This document shows, piece after piece, positions 26,376 to 39,397 of a stretch of 64,000 nt of DNA. This DNA comes from Liolophura sinensis (Eukaryota; Mollusca; Polyplacophora; Chitonida; Chitonidae), in the NCBI RefSeq assembly GCF_032854445.1, contig NC_088296.1:17041485-17105484 (forward strand), read 5' to 3'. The translations under genes were made by a program, and so were the position numbers. The notes below the pieces were generated by a model that saw only the letters and a list, made by a program, of their open reading frames with translations, was not told the DNA's origin and ran no database searches. Each line of letters opens with the position of its first letter. Positions within the stretch are counted from its first letter, which is position 1.

Positions 26376-26689
26376 TATTAGGCCGCTTCGGTGGCCTAAT
26401 GACTAAAGCGTCCGCCTTGAAGTCGGAAGCCTCTCTTGGTGTTCAGCACTGAAAGGTTAGAGAAGAGAAACAGGACTGGTTGGCCCGGTGTCAGTATAAT
26501 GTGTCTGGATGGGGTGTTCTGACTGGTGTCTTCGGCATGATACTTCAGTGGCGGCAGCACTTTGGCCGGATGGACTCGTCCTGCCACAAGAACACACAGT
26601 ACATGTACACACACCTAATAACTCCTCGACGTCATATACCTGAAAAAATGGCTAAGTCGAGCGTTAAACCTCAAGCATTCATTCATTCT
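26376..26689 (+). mobile_element. SINE family D abutting SINE B
   Basis: A tRNA-like head (GGTGGCCTAATGACTAAAGC, then GTCCGCCTTGAAGTCGG) is followed by a body unlike B and a tail (CGTTAAACCTCAAGCATTCA) clearly related to the B tail. It starts where the preceding SINE B ends. Confidence 0.7.
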
Positions 26690-27859
26690 ATAATTTTGTA
26701 TGTCGGTATGCATTAGGGCTTATTTTGGGCCAGTAATTAGCCACAAAACAGTAAGGATATGTACAGTTTATAATCTTTGCTAGTTGCCATTGTATTTCGG
26801 AACATTAAAGTAACTCTGGTTTATTAATATGATCATCAACGATCTCATAAAAAAAAACAATCATATTTTTGTAAACATGAATAGCGGACATCGCGAAGTT
26901 CTAAAAGCACCTAGAGATAAACAACTGGCATTTTCAATACAACGTAGCATTGGATAATTACAAATATTATAAAATGTTTAATGAATAATTTTCACAAAGA
27001 AATCTTTCACACTATTATACACTAAAGGAAGAAGAAGGCTGTTGATAATTTTTGCCGAAATAAAAAAAACCCCTTACGGTTCACTTCTCAGATCCAGCGT
27101 TAGCATGGTTAAGCAGACCGCTAGATCAGATTCACACTGGTTTTCAAAGATATTATTTGGAGGCTAGCGTGGAATTTGTGGAAACAGCATTTTACAGCTC
27201 ACAAGAAAACAAATCGGCGCTCACGATGTTCGATCTCTCTCCTGATTTAATTTCAGAGAATCCCTTGCTGATCGGACCCCAGCGAACTTTACGACAGTGT
27301 CCAATTTCTGCTGCTCGCTGGTTAATCTGTGAAAAAGCTTTGAATTATTCCGCTGTAACTGAGCACTGGCCTGACCTAATCAGATTGGTTAGTTTACTAA
27401 TTTATCCCCGCAGGTGAGATGATATGGTTACAGACAGTAGCTTCCCAATTACCATGTTGATCTCAACTTCATTATCAAAATTGTCATTTTGCCGACTGCT
27501 ATGTTTTTGCTCGGGTCCGCGATATTTAAATAATGGATTATGTTTTCCATCCTGCGTGTCAGTGCAGGCGGTACACGAGTAATTAACACGGATGCTGTGA
27601 ACGGGGCCATATGTACATCAGCAACGGAAGTTTCATTAGAGTTGTACAGGGTATGGATTCTCCTTATACCTATTTCTTTACACTCAAAAAATTAATCTGT
27701 TTATTTTAACAGAAAGTTTGTTATCTGAGTGATGCTGCTGAACGTATTCTGTTGCTATAACAAAATGTTCTGTCATATTCAACATAATACCCTGTTAGTC
27801 TAATAGAATCTTTACGTTGAATCAATAAAATAGGTACGTTGCATTTAATAGAACAATCT
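26690..27859. other. No confident gene
   Basis: An 86-codon open frame (27157-27417) ends exactly at a donor-like CGCAG|GTGAGA, but no similarity is recognised and no partner exon is known. Confidence 0.5.
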
Positions 27860-28060
27860 AAAGAATATTTCACTTATACGACGGCGGCCAGCATTATGGT
27901 GGGAGGAAACCGGGCCAGAGCCCGGGGGGAACTCACGACCATCAGCGGGTTTGCTGGCAGACCTTCCCACGTTCGGCCGGCGTGGAAGCCAGCATGAGCT
28001 GGACTTGAACTCACAGCGACCACATTGGTGAGAGGCTCCTGGGTCAATACGCTGCGCTTT
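27860..28060 (-). mobile_element. SINE A, partial
   Basis: Body from AAGAATATTTCACTTATACG to the GAGGCTCCTGGGTCAATACG block; the tail is missing. Confidence 0.8.
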
Positions 28061-28662
28061 TTGTTAAATGTAACAGATTGATTTTTTGAGTGTAACAAAT
28101 ACACATGAATCGCTTGGTTTTTACTTTTTAATATGCAGTGTATGCTGTGGGCTAACGTATAAAACTACCATACAGGCTGAAGATCTCTGTCCCTAGGACG
28201 TTTTCGTAAGAACCCGAGGGTCAGTCCGGACAAAAGCTGCCAGCTTTAGTGACGTCAACGGTGAGAGCTGTCAAAAAGTTCAATATGAACCATAGCAGAT
28301 TTATTTATTTTATTTAGACACAAGGAGAGGGTGCAAGGAACTCTTATATTTGCAAAAAAAGATAAGGATGAGCTTTGACGTACTTAGACGTTACCATTCG
28401 AGATAACGCGACTTTCTACGTGATCCTACGGTACCTAGACAAGGCTCGAGTATAGATGGACGCCATCAGTGCAGTGATATCCCCCAATTGTTGATAAAGA
28501 AGTGTCAGATATTTAATAAGTATTCCCAGATTCCTTGAGCCTAAATCTCTACTAAAGGTATAAAATCAAACAAGCACCTGCCTGTATCTGAATTAATCAA
28601 AAACATGCCAAATAAAAATGAACTACTTACTCATGTATTATCTAATGAATATGAAGTTCAAC

Positions 28663-28725
28663 ATGGCGACGCTCTTGGAAGATAGAATGAAAAGAGAGTT
28701 AGAAGAAGTAATCGAGTATGCCAAG
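28663..28725 (+). CDS. Candidate first coding exon, unknown protein
   Basis: ATG in good context (TTCAACATGG) followed by 21 codons (MATLLEDRMKRELEEVIEYA and K), ending exactly at a donor AAG|GTAAGC. It is highly charged and could be the start of a helix. No family is recognised and no partner exon is proven; the phase-0 exon candidate at 36807 would be compatible. It could be chance. Confidence 0.3.
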
Positions 28726-30451
28726 GTAAGCAGTGGCGTTTCTGTAGCGTTTAAGGCAAAGCAGTTCGTGCGGCATATGAGAAAAAACATGTCATTGCAT
28801 TCTTATCGACGGTCGAATTGGCTTGTATATATATCAACTTTTGGGTCATCCAACATCGAGAACATAGCGAGGAACCCACGATAACTATCGTTCTATGCCC
28901 TCTGAATTCTGTTATGAAAAAATCAAGTGGTAAGTGTGTAAATATATTTAAATCGCCATGATTCAGCCTGAGCATGGACGGAGAAGATAATAAAACCCCT
29001 CGAACTCACGTAAATAGCGCACTGCTCAACAGGTCGGTTCGTTCGCCATCACGTATAGTTGTTTACATAAGACGAAAGAAGTCATCTCAGATCAGGTGAC
29101 ATACTACACGAGCTCGCTTTCAACGTCGGTGTTGTAAAAAGCATGGCGTCCAAGTATATTAGAGGCATAATCTCAAGGGAGGGAGTATGTACATTTCTGT
29201 TTTAGAATGAGATGTTACGACAACACCGTGGTCTCCCTTTGCATCATGGCGCCGACGTCTTACGATAAATGCTTTCCTGTTTAACTCAATAAGTCAAGGA
29301 TTTAATATTTTTTTTCACTATGTAACATCGAACGACACTGAACAACAAAATTCAGTTGAAGATTGCAATAATGTGGGTATAATGATAACCATTGTCCATA
29401 TCGTTCATGTTTAATCTTACGAAGACACCGTGTGTATGCCGTGGCGTACAATATGACAAAGTTTCGCCATGAATGGAAACTGGATATCTGTTATTACCAA
29501 TTACAAAGTGTGGACGTGTCGTGGAAAAAAAAACGCCATTGGCAGGTAACAGTACTGAAGAATTATTGCATCAGTATAAACTATTTTTATTTCACCAGAA
29601 AAAAAAACCCAGCAAAAGCGATTGTCCTTCTGTTGCACACCAGTACGTTCAAGTTTATCCTCAAAAGGGATCAAATTGTCTTCTTGTTATATTTTTTGTT
29701 CAAGTGTCTCAAATGGCAAGACTGACAAAATGGTACATCTCGATCTCACAATGTTAGGCCTCATATTTAACGACCTTTTCTCGTTTTTACTGCACCCCCA
29801 AAATGTTAAAACACTAAAAGAGAGCGCACATAAACCAACTCTGGGATCAACCCTCTATTATTTATTGGAATAAAGGCCAAATGGCAATTGTCCATGAACC
29901 TAGCGCATCGCACAAAAGCAACAACATTAAATCACAAAAAAAAACCCCACGAAAGCAGATGTGGGAGCTAACATGCAGCCCACACACCTCGTCGCTGACG
30001 AGATGATGGCAGGTTGGTTTACTGACCGTCCTGTGTGATAATACCTCGTATTTGATGACTCCACCTGGGGGCCTACTCGCAGGGATCCATCACCCTTACC
30101 GTCAGGGGTTATCCTCCCCAACCCCCGGGTTTAGTCACGCGATATCATCATCAACGAGCCCCCTTATACAACCCCAGGATACGCGTGACCCTGTGGCTTT
30201 TGTTTTGCCCAAAGCGCGGACTATTTTAAATCGCGGATGGATTAACTTGAAAGAGATTGAGTGAGGTTATTTTGAGAGTGGTAGAGTCCCTATGGACAAC
30301 TCGTTTAATTGTCATTTTTATCAATGTCTAACAACTGGACACATCGTTTTTGTATTGTTTTTCTTTTCTCTTTTGTCTTTCCCTCGTTAATTGCGTTAAT
30401 TGTGAATTCACGCCTACATTTCATCCACTCTTTTTGATGTACAAATTCATG
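28726..30451. other. No confident gene
   Basis: A short ATG-initiated stretch at 29143 (MASKYIRGIISREG, then GTATGT) could be another first exon, but support is minimal. Confidence 0.4.
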
Positions 30452-32257
30452 CCTCGTCCCTCATTTGCCTAATCCCTCACTTGCTTCATCCCTAACTTGC
30501 CGCATCCCTCACTTGCCGCATCTCTCACTTACCGCATCCCTCACTTGCCGCATTCCTCACTTGCTTCATCCCTCACTTGCCGCATCCCTCACTTGATTTA
30601 TCCCTCACTTGCTTCATCCCTCACTTGCCTCATCCCTCACTTGCTTCATCCCTCACTTGCTTCATCCCTCACTTGCCTCATCCCTCACTTGCCTCATCCC
30701 TCACTTGCCTCATCCCTCACTTGCTTCATCCCTCACTTGCTTCATCCCTCACTTGCCTCATCCCTCACTTGCTTCTTCCCTCACTTGCCGCATCCCTCAC
30801 TTGCCTCATCCCTCACTTGCCTCATCCCTCACTTGCCTCATTCCTCACTTGCCGCATCCCTCACTTGCCTCATTCCTCACTTGCCGCATCCCTCACTTGG
30901 TTCATCCCTCACTTGCCTCATCCCTCACTTGCTTCATCCCTCACTTGCTTCATCCCTCACTTGCTTCATCCCTCACTTGCCTCATCCCTCACTTGCCGCA
31001 TCCCTCACTTGCCTCATCCCTCACTTGCCTCATCCCTCACTTGCCTCATTCCTCACTTGCCGCATCCCTCACTTGCTTCATTCCTCACTTGCTTCATCCC
31101 TCACTTGCTTCATCCCTCACTTGCTTCATCCCTCACTTGCTTCATCCCTCACTTGCTTCTTCCCTCACTTGCCGCATCCCTCACTTGCTGCATCCCTCAC
31201 TTGCCGCATCCCTCACTTGCTTCATCCCTCACTTGCCGCATCCCTCACTTGCCGCATCCCTCACTTGCTTCATCCCTCACTTGCTTGATCCCTCACTTGC
31301 CTCATCCCTCACTTGCTTCTTCCCTCACTTGCCGCATCCCTCACTTGCTTCTTCCCTCACTTGCTTCATCCCTCACTTGCTTCATCCCTCACTTGTCTCT
31401 TCCCTCACTTGCCGCATCCCTCACTTGCCTCATCCCTCACTTGCCTCATCCCTCACTTTCCTCATTCCTCACTTGCCGCATCCCTCACTTGCTTCATTCC
31501 TCACTTGCCGCATCCCTCACTTGCTTCATCCCTCACTTGCTTCATCCCTCACTTGCTTCTTCCCTCACTTGCCGCATCCCTCACTTGCCCCATCCCTCAC
31601 TTGCCGCATCCCTCAGTTGCTGCATCCCTCACTTGCCGCATCCCTCACTTGCCGCATCCCTCACTTGCCTCATCCCTCACTTGCTTCATCCCTCACTTGC
31701 TTCATCCCTCACTTGCTTCATCCCTCACTTGCTTCATCCCTCACTTGCCGCATCCCTCACTTGCTTCATCCCTCACTTGCCGCATTCCTCACTTGCTTCA
31801 TCCCTCACTTGCTTCATCCATCACTTGCTTCATCCCTCACTTGCTTCATCCCTCACTTGCTTTATCCCTCACTTGCTTCATTCCTCACTTGCTTCATCCC
31901 TCACTTGCCTCATCCCTCACTTGCCGCATCCCTCACTTGCTTCATCCCTCACTTGCTTCATCCCTCACTTGCTTCATCCCTCACTTGCTTCATCCCTCAC
32001 TTGCTTCATCCCTCACTTGCTGCATCCCTCACTTGCTTCATCCCTCACTTGCCTCATCCCTCACTTGCCGCATCCCTCACTTGCTTCATCCCTCACTTGC
32101 TTCATCCCTCACTTGCTTCATCCCTCACTTGCCTCATCCCTCACTTGCCTCATCCCTCACTTGCTTCATCCCTCACTTGCTTCATCCCTCACTTGTTTCA
32201 TCCCTCACTTGCTTCTTCCCTCACTTGCCTCATCCCTCACTTGCCGCATCCCTCACT
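30452..32257. repeat. 16-bp minisatellite, about 112 copies
   Basis: The unit is CCCTCACTTGCTTCAT. Variation is confined mostly to two adjacent bases (TT, CT, CG, sometimes TG) and to CATC/CTTC/CATT. The unit has no stop codon on the plus strand and 16 is not a multiple of three, so all three plus frames stay open (up to 573 codons) and give the same 16-aa repeat. Confidence 0.98.
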
Positions 32258-33056
32258 ATAATAAACAAACATACACAATATTTAAACTAATAAAGTAGTT
32301 AATTTTTTTAGTACTGGAGTATGTAGTCTAATGTAGGCCTTGGTTTTTCTCCAGTCGCTTCATAAGGAGGAGAGAAACCCGTCATATTTAAATGTATAAA
32401 GAAGCACTGTTGCTTGATACATGGATGCTGCTTAACCATTCTCCACGCTTCGGTTTTGTGCCTGCCTATGTTTTGTGTCGGTCTGATTGATCTCCCCCAT
32501 AGCGTTTCCCGTTTCCGACACCAGTGAGTCTCACAACAGTCACATGCGTGAAATTACAACGTATGTTGAGTGCAAACCTCGCTAAAATAAACCAACATTT
32601 CGAGGTACTTAAAGACTTGTAGGGCTTTCTCGTGGGAGAGAAAATGGATAAAGTGGAGGGGAATTAACAGCATGGTCTTAATCCTACTTCAGAGAAACGT
32701 ATTGCACATGCGCGTATACTCATCGATCTAGGCCCTAGGTCCCATCCCCTGAGCGATGCAACGTAAGTGGTCCGAAAATCATTCACTATACATGATTTTT
32801 CAATTAACGCAACGATCGCAGCCTTGTTTCGAGTAAGGCCAGAGGTCAATTCGCTTCCACAGTAGGTCCTCAAAACACCGCCGAATTCTCACGGTGGAGC
32901 CACGAGAGTGGACAAAACTGCGCGTGGCATTGCGTTAGCGTTACGTCATCCTTTCGTCATCATACTTAGTTTTATAATACATGCATGGATGATATGTAGG
33001 TCTATAAAAGTGCCTTTAAGTGTCGACCAAAGTTACGATTCTTCTTGTTTATTCCT

Positions 33057-33151
33057 TGCCCTGCCCGGTTTCCTCCCACCATAATGCTGGCCGCCGTCGA
33101 ACAAGTGAAATATTCTTCAGTACGATGTAAAACACCAATCAAATAAATATA
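33057..33151 (+). mobile_element. SINE A, 3' fragment
   Basis: CCGGTTTCCTCCCACCATAA through the ATAAATATA tail. Confidence 0.75.
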
Positions 33152-33267
33152 TATATTTGCAGAAAACATAATGTATTAGATGCTTATGTACGAAAACTGC
33201 ACTAGTTACTTAAAAACCTCCATGACCTGCATGTTTATCCCCAGCTTAGCAAGCTGGCCATGTCATA

Positions 33268-33505
33268 CATGTGGGCTAGCGCAGCGTAATGATTTCGAAG
33301 CCTCTCATCAATGCGGTCGCTGTGAGTTCGTCCTGCTCATGCTGGCTTCCTCTCCGGTCGTAAGTCGGAAGGTCTTGCAGCAACCTGCAGATGGTCGTGG
33401 GTTTCCCCCCGGGCTCTGCCCGGTTTCCTCCCACCATAATGCTGGCCGCCGTCGTATAAGTGAAATATTCTTGAGTACGGCGTAAAACACCAGTCAAATA
33501 AATGC
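33268..33505 (+). mobile_element. SINE A, nearly complete
   Basis: Head from GCTAGCGCAGCGTAATGA through body to AAATAAATG. The region around the B box has lost about six bases. Confidence 0.8.
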
Positions 33506-33508
33506 ATG

Positions 33509-33945
33509 TGGGTAGTAGTCGAGTAGTTAAAGCGCTTGCGTTCTAATCGCTTGGACACGCGGTCTTTGTGGGTTTAAACCCGGTCATGGACAAAGAATTT
33601 GTAAATTTCCCAGCACTCACTATTCATAGGGTTTTGGTGACAATAAGTGATAAATGGCCACCAAGAAGTTAAAAGGTCTGTTTTTAAGTTGCTTAGGACA
33701 TACGATGCACGGGTTCAAACCCAGTCAAGAACAAGGAACTTATAGATTCTGTAGCATTCATTGTTCATAAGGCCTTAGAGACAATAAGCTGTTAGCTCAG
33801 TGAAACGTTCGTTGAATACCACTTGACCTTCACCAATATTATGTAGTACACATGTAACACGTGGGAAAGTTCGTCAGTAACTTACCAAAGGTGGGAGATT
33901 TTTTCCTGTCTCAGTGCTTATCCTACGCTTAAAGGAAGCCTAAAC
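33509..33945 (+). mobile_element. SINE-like family C, long copy
   Basis: tRNA-like head (TAGTCGAGTAGTTAAAGCGC, then TGGGTTTAAACCCGG) followed by GGTTTTGGTGACAATAAG, GTGGGAAAGTTCGTCAGTAA and CTTACCAAAGG. Related blocks recur at 38255 and 43655. Confidence 0.55.
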
Positions 33946-34002
33946 TGGTGTGAGTATAGGTGTCAGTGAAACTTATCAATTTGTAATATTTTAGAATTAC
34001 AG

Positions 34003-34289
34003 AGGGGCTCCGTGGCTCCGTGGCTCCGTGGCTCCGTTGCTCAGTTGGTTAGCTCGCTAGCACAGCGTAATGACCTAGGAGTCTCTCATCAATGCGGTCG
34101 CTGTGAGTTCAAGTCCAGCTCATGCTGGCTTCCTCTCCGGCCATAAGTGGGAAGATCTTTGAGCAACATGCGGATGGTCGTGGGTTTCCGCCAGACTCTG
34201 CCCGGGTTCCTCCCACCATAATGCTGTCCGCCGTCGTATAAGTGAAATATTATTGAGTATGGCGTAAAACACCAATCAAATAAATAAAT
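34003..34289 (+). mobile_element. SINE A, full length with expanded 5' end
   Basis: The first ten bases of the head (GGCTCCGTGG type) are repeated about four times before CTCAGTTGGTTAGCTCGC, giving a small 10-bp tandem at the 5' end. Body and (AAATA)n tail are complete. Confidence 0.85.
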
Positions 34290-36029
34290 TAGAACTACAG
34301 ATGAACACCACGCAGTTAAAAACTTTCTACCCATGGTCATATGTGCTTCTAGACTTCAATAAAGCTTTGCACCATCGGGCCATGGACATTAAAAAAAAAT
34401 AAGCTGTCTGCGATATTGGAATAATATATTCTCCGTGGCTTACGTAGTGGACATTTTGACATTATTCCAGTTCTTAAGTTCTTAAGAGTGTGTCGGGGTG
34501 GAGGTGGGGGGTGGGGTAAGGGTTTTGTTGGGTGGCTTTGTTGCGGCTTCTGTGATGACCTCATTGCACTAAGCCGTCCGTGTTTCTTTTAAATACAAAC
34601 CGACCATTCGTCCTATTTCCAGTTGCCATGGTACATTTACAATTAACTCCCTTAGGTGACAAGACTGATGTCACATGTCAGTCGGATCTCCTAATCTCGA
34701 GAGGCCCGAGATTTGCCAGAAATGACATAAAAAATGGCCCATAATTTTTAATTGGAGTGTTAATGCTGAAAGCTGCCACAGGTATAGTGCACACATATAT
34801 AGACATACACATGTTAAAACATCATATACTGATAATGGCATAGGTAGATCGATTGGCATATTCATCGATTGATTGAAAAAAACTAGATTATTCTGGTCTT
34901 TTTACGGAGATACCTTTAAAGTACATGTAAACACCTACGTCGCGAAAACTTAACAAACAAATTCGACTGTAAAAAAAAATATTGAAATAATTATTTAACC
35001 GGAATCCGTTTTGCATCACATATACAATTAACATGTCATTACTTGTCTAAGGTAGTCATGACAGACCTCCCCACGTATGACTGGAGAGGAAGCTATAGCG
35101 TTGAGACGTTCCTTGGTGCTGAACTAGAGCGATAATCATTAGGATCCAACTAAAATCTGTTCCACGCGCCTGTCAACCACCAGGTGTCCATAGCTACATC
35201 GCCATTCAATGAAATTCCAATGGCTGTAATTATAACTACATTTATGTCATCAACTGTCCAGATCTGCTGAAACTGAAATCAAGTCCACATCAGGTTTTGA
35301 TTGTGACATATACTAATAGGTGGCATAAGCTGCCCAAATCTGTAAAGGTTGAAAACAGTCCAAGAGTTAAATTAATTCAAATGATCGTATACATTATCGT
35401 TAACTTTTTAAAAATAAATCTCAGTAAGTTTAAATAGGCGAGTCGATCGTGCATGAATGTTAACTGTATATTAATATGAGTTTATTGCACAGGTTTATGT
35501 TGATCAGGACATGTTAATCATTGTATACGAGTCTTATACAGTCGTTGTCTCGGTGGGTTGTATCGTACATCTTGGACATAAAACATCTCATCTCGTACAT
35601 TGCTATTTAACTGTGACAGGTGCTCTAATATACTGCACTATCCGCTGTTGAAACTAAACCTTTTCAGTAGTCTTCAGGTACATTTTTAAGCCGACGATGA
35701 AAAAAAAAATTAGTTTCAATTTAAGAATCAAATTTTTTTTTTGTCAATTTGATGATTCTGCCTCAAAGTTTAACAACAAATCGCACCTAATTTAGGAGAA
35801 ACGCTCTTTTATAAAAAGACCTTTACACACTTGAATAAAAACAAGTTTCAGTAATCATTATTTGCCTGTCTTTCCGTTCGCTGATTCATGAATTTAGAAC
35901 CTGTCTTGAAATTGTGTCCAAGAAAACATATGGCTGGTGATCTCACTAATTTGTTACACAAGAAGAAGGAGACATATATATTAACCGGTGCCCACAATTT
36001 CACTAGGATGACGCGCTATATAGTCAAAA
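34290..36029. other. No gene seen
   Basis: AT-rich anonymous sequence between SINEs. Confidence 0.6.
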
Positions 36030-36171
36030 CCGTTAGAAGGTCTGCTAGTAACCTGCGGATGGTCGTGGGTATCCCTCGGGCTCTGCCCGGTTTCCTCCCA
36101 CCATAGTAGTGCTGGCCGCCGTCGTATAAGTGAAATATTCTAAAACACCAATCTAATAAATAAATAAATAT
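36030..36171 (+). mobile_element. SINE A, 5'-truncated
   Basis: Body from GGTCTGCTAGTAACCTGCGG to an (AAATA)n tail; about 15 bp are missing before AAAACACCAATC. Confidence 0.8.
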
Positions 36172-36806
36172 ATAGTCAAAACGTTCTGGTCCAAACTTTG
36201 CTGGTCATTTAACAGCAGAAATATACATTCAGAATAGAAAGAGTCATATTTTAGCCCCCCCCCCCCAAAAAAAAAAAAGAGAAATAAGAAACGTTTAAAC
36301 GTTGCAGTTACGTGTTGCTTTAACATTTTACTGTGAGATTTGAGGCAGATTGCAGTCAGGAACACAGTTACCTTTTGTTTTCTTTTGGGAGGGGGTGGGG
36401 GGGGGGGCGCTTTTTTGTCTTGAAAAATCATTTAATAAATACTGAAGCTAATTATAAATGTGTTTGTTATTTGCTTCCAAACGCCATAATGAATAATGCT
36501 TTTCGGATATACTGGACAGCACACTGGCCAGCTTAGTGGGTACGTACCACCACCATTCGAAGTGCCATCATTTTTTTTGCATTATACATAACAGTTAATT
36601 TACTGTGAAACTAAGGGCACTCCAGAGGTACATTTGATTTTAATTATTCAAGAGCTTGTCACATTGGAGTTAATTAAAGTCGGATTGTTGGCGTGACGGC
36701 TGCAAAGCTAATCACATTCCCGCCGAATTGCAGTCAGACCATCAAAACTTTTCGCCCCGTGGTCGTTAAATTATTAGAGAGCTGCAGCGTGTTGGGTTTT
36801 TGGCAG

Positions 36807-36932
36807 CGTTACAACTACTCGACTCCTCTGGATCGTGGGGCATACCGTGTCCCCCACGGGGCGAGGGAACGTTACGTGAGAGACACCTATTCAATTACCA
36901 ATCGTCCTGTAGGCAAGCTTTATACCCAGGGG
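36807..36932 (+). CDS. Candidate internal coding exon, unknown protein
   Basis: The acceptor GTTTTTGGCAG opens 42 codons in phase 0 (RYNYSTPLDRGAYRVPHGAR then ERYVRDTYSITNRPVGKLYT, QG), closing at donor GGGG|GTAAAA. It is richer in G and C than its surroundings and has a coding-like amino acid mix with no low complexity. Not recognised as any family; it could also be a fossil of a mobile element. Confidence 0.3.
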
Positions 36933-37596
36933 GTAAAATATCATTAAAAACTTATGCTCCAACATGGAGACGCCAACGGAATTCGTGCCAAACTGAATGC
37001 GAATGCCAATGGCGTTCAAGTTTCGGCATTTCGCAAAGCTATAATCCTATAAAACAAAATACTATCGTTGATGTTTACTGCGAAATAAATGCACTCCTGG
37101 CACGTGTTCATCTTACAGCATTGAGGATCTCTCACAATTATCAACTTATCGCCAAACCGTTATCTTTGTTAGTCTGAAACTTAATTAACGTAACACACAT
37201 AACTACATCCTCAAATGTAGAATGAGCCGATCTTTCGCCACTCAGATGGCCACCCCTAACATTTTACATCGTGGTGTTTTTTCCTCATAAAACTGGCCTT
37301 CAACAAACGTGACGTCACAAACAAATTCACATTTTCAGATTCGAATAGCACGATCTCGCAATTCGCTGATTCGTTCAGATGTATAAACAACGTAACCAGC
37401 TGAATAGTCACTCTACTTTCGATTTAATAGCGGATATTTTGTTCTGCCTGTATGGTGTTTGTTGGTAAATTTTGTGGACAGTTTTTTTATTGCCAAAAAG
37501 ATTTAGTGATCGTTGGTTATTGATTACTATCAATACACATAGTATGCGTCAACAACGTGTCTTAGATCAAATCAAGGGAAAAGTAAAAATGAAACA

Positions 37597-37851
37597 GGGG
37601 CCTCCGTGGCTCAGTTAGTTAGCGCGCTAGCGCAGCGTAATGACCAAGCAGCCTCTCACCAATGCGGTCCCTCTGAATTCAAGTCCAGCTCATGCTAGCT
37701 TCCTCTCCGCATGTGGGAAGGCCTGCCAGAAACGTGCGGATGGTCGTGGGTTTCCCCAGGGCTGTGCCCGGTTTCCTCCCACTATGATGCTGGTCTCCGT
37801 CGTATAAGTGAAATATTCTTGAGTACGGCGAAATCAAATAAATAAATAAAA
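37597..37851 (+). mobile_element. SINE family A, near full-length copy (reference)
   Basis: tRNA-derived SINE. The head has an A-box-like GTGGCTCAGTTAGTTAGCG and a B-box-like stretch (here GAATTCAAGTCC, in sister copies GAGTTCAAGTCC). The body contains the conserved CGGATGGTCGTGGGTTTCC and GGTTTCCTCCCAC blocks, then AAGTGAAATATTCTTGAGTA, and the tail is (AAATA)n. More than 20 copies of the same body occur in this window. Strand + means tRNA head first. Confidence 0.85.
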
Positions 37852-38254
37852 TGAGACCCTTGAATTTCTGCTCAAATCTGTGTCGCTTGTCCCTTTATTG
37901 GAACTATCGAAGAGATTGTTTTGGTAAACTGAAAAATAAAGGTTATAATAAAGCGCAAATATTAAAACCAAATTCGGTGAGATTATTACGCAAAGAACCT
38001 TGCCCCGGAATCACGAAGCCATCTTAGGTGTAAGTCAAAACTTCAATCATTAAATTTGGCATTTTCGTTTCCGTCATTTTAGCTGAAATTTGTTGTACAC
38101 TAACTTACTCAAAATTTACGTTGTCAAGAAATATATTGACCTTGTTACATCAAAAATAACAATTTCAAAAATGATTTGAAAGTTTGACTTAAGTTTATGT
38201 TCACTTCGTGATCCTGGGGAAAAGGCCTGCTAAGGACAGACACAGCTCATGTTA

Positions 38255-38498
38255 CCATGGTGACAATAAGCGGTCGACGACGACGGCCAGGTTGGCTGTT
38301 TGCGTTGTCTGACGTTCACTGAAGTTCACTTGTCTTCCACCATAATAGTGTCAATATCTGTATGTCACATGTGAGAAAGTTCGTTAGTAGCCTGTTGAAG
38401 GTCGACGGTTTACTCTGGTTCCCTGCACAATTAAAACTGACCGCCAATGTGCAAATGAAAAACCCTTGAGTAATGCATAAAGCATCCATGAAATAAAA
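38255..38498 (+). mobile_element. SINE-like family C, partial
   Basis: Shares TGGTGACAATAAGCGGTCGA, GTGAGAAAGTTCGTTAGTAG and a tail-side AACTGACCGCCAATG with the other C copies. Confidence 0.5.
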
Positions 38499-39397
38499 AA
38501 AATTAAAAGTAAAATCATGCATGTTTCAGATGGTATTCGAAGACATATTGATTGATCTCTGTGGATTTGTTCCAAATTAAATCTCCAAATTTGGGGAAAT
38601 TTCTTTGGTGTTTTTATATTTAAATATAACATGAATATATAAATAGTATTTATATAATTTCCGGGCGTGTATCAAGATTCCTAAAATCCATGCTTGTCTA
38701 CTTTGATTCTCCTCCCCCACCCTCACCGCACCGCCATCTCCCAGCAACACACCCAATCCACACACCCCGGGTACCGATGGCACTGGTCGTTGTAGCATTC
38801 TTCTTTACTAACCGGGCCCACGTCGATTGGTCGCACGCTTAAATTCAGCTCTCGCTAGTTCGACCGCGGCTTAAATCTGGGAGTTCTGTCAGGTACTTAT
38901 AGTTGGTGGAATGGTTTACACCAGACAGCCTGGTTTCCTTGCCTGACCAAGAAAACAGTAAATGTAACACTTTCCGTCACACCCATTCAGGCACAGTATC
39001 ACCGCCAAGCACTGTCACCAATAGTCGCTGTACAGACCTCTGAAATAAAGTAAATCGTCTACCTCCAATCTTTCCTTGTGTTTTTCCAAATATGGGCCGA
39101 CCGTATAAAAAGAAGATGGCTGTACGTAACCACCTGTTCGCTGTAGATGGGTACATGTATACTGAACTCCAGCAATATTTTTGTTCTTACCGTTCATGCG
39201 AAGGAGGAATTGCACTTGTGAATTACTGAAGACCTTACAATGTTGTTCCAAGAACACAGTGACGACTTCCAACAGTCGTATTTTAATGGTTTGTTTACGA
39301 TTTGCACATATACTTAAAGGAGAGGTACCCAGTTCCTCTGGATAACTCATGACGGCCCCATTGAAATGGAAAGTCAGTGAGGCAGCATATACATCTG

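Noticed and set aside
30497-32298. Open frames of 263 to 573 codons on the plus strand
   Set aside because: All three plus frames are open and give the same 16-aa repeat, as expected for a stop-free 16-bp tandem unit. No start context, splice signals or non-repeat domain.
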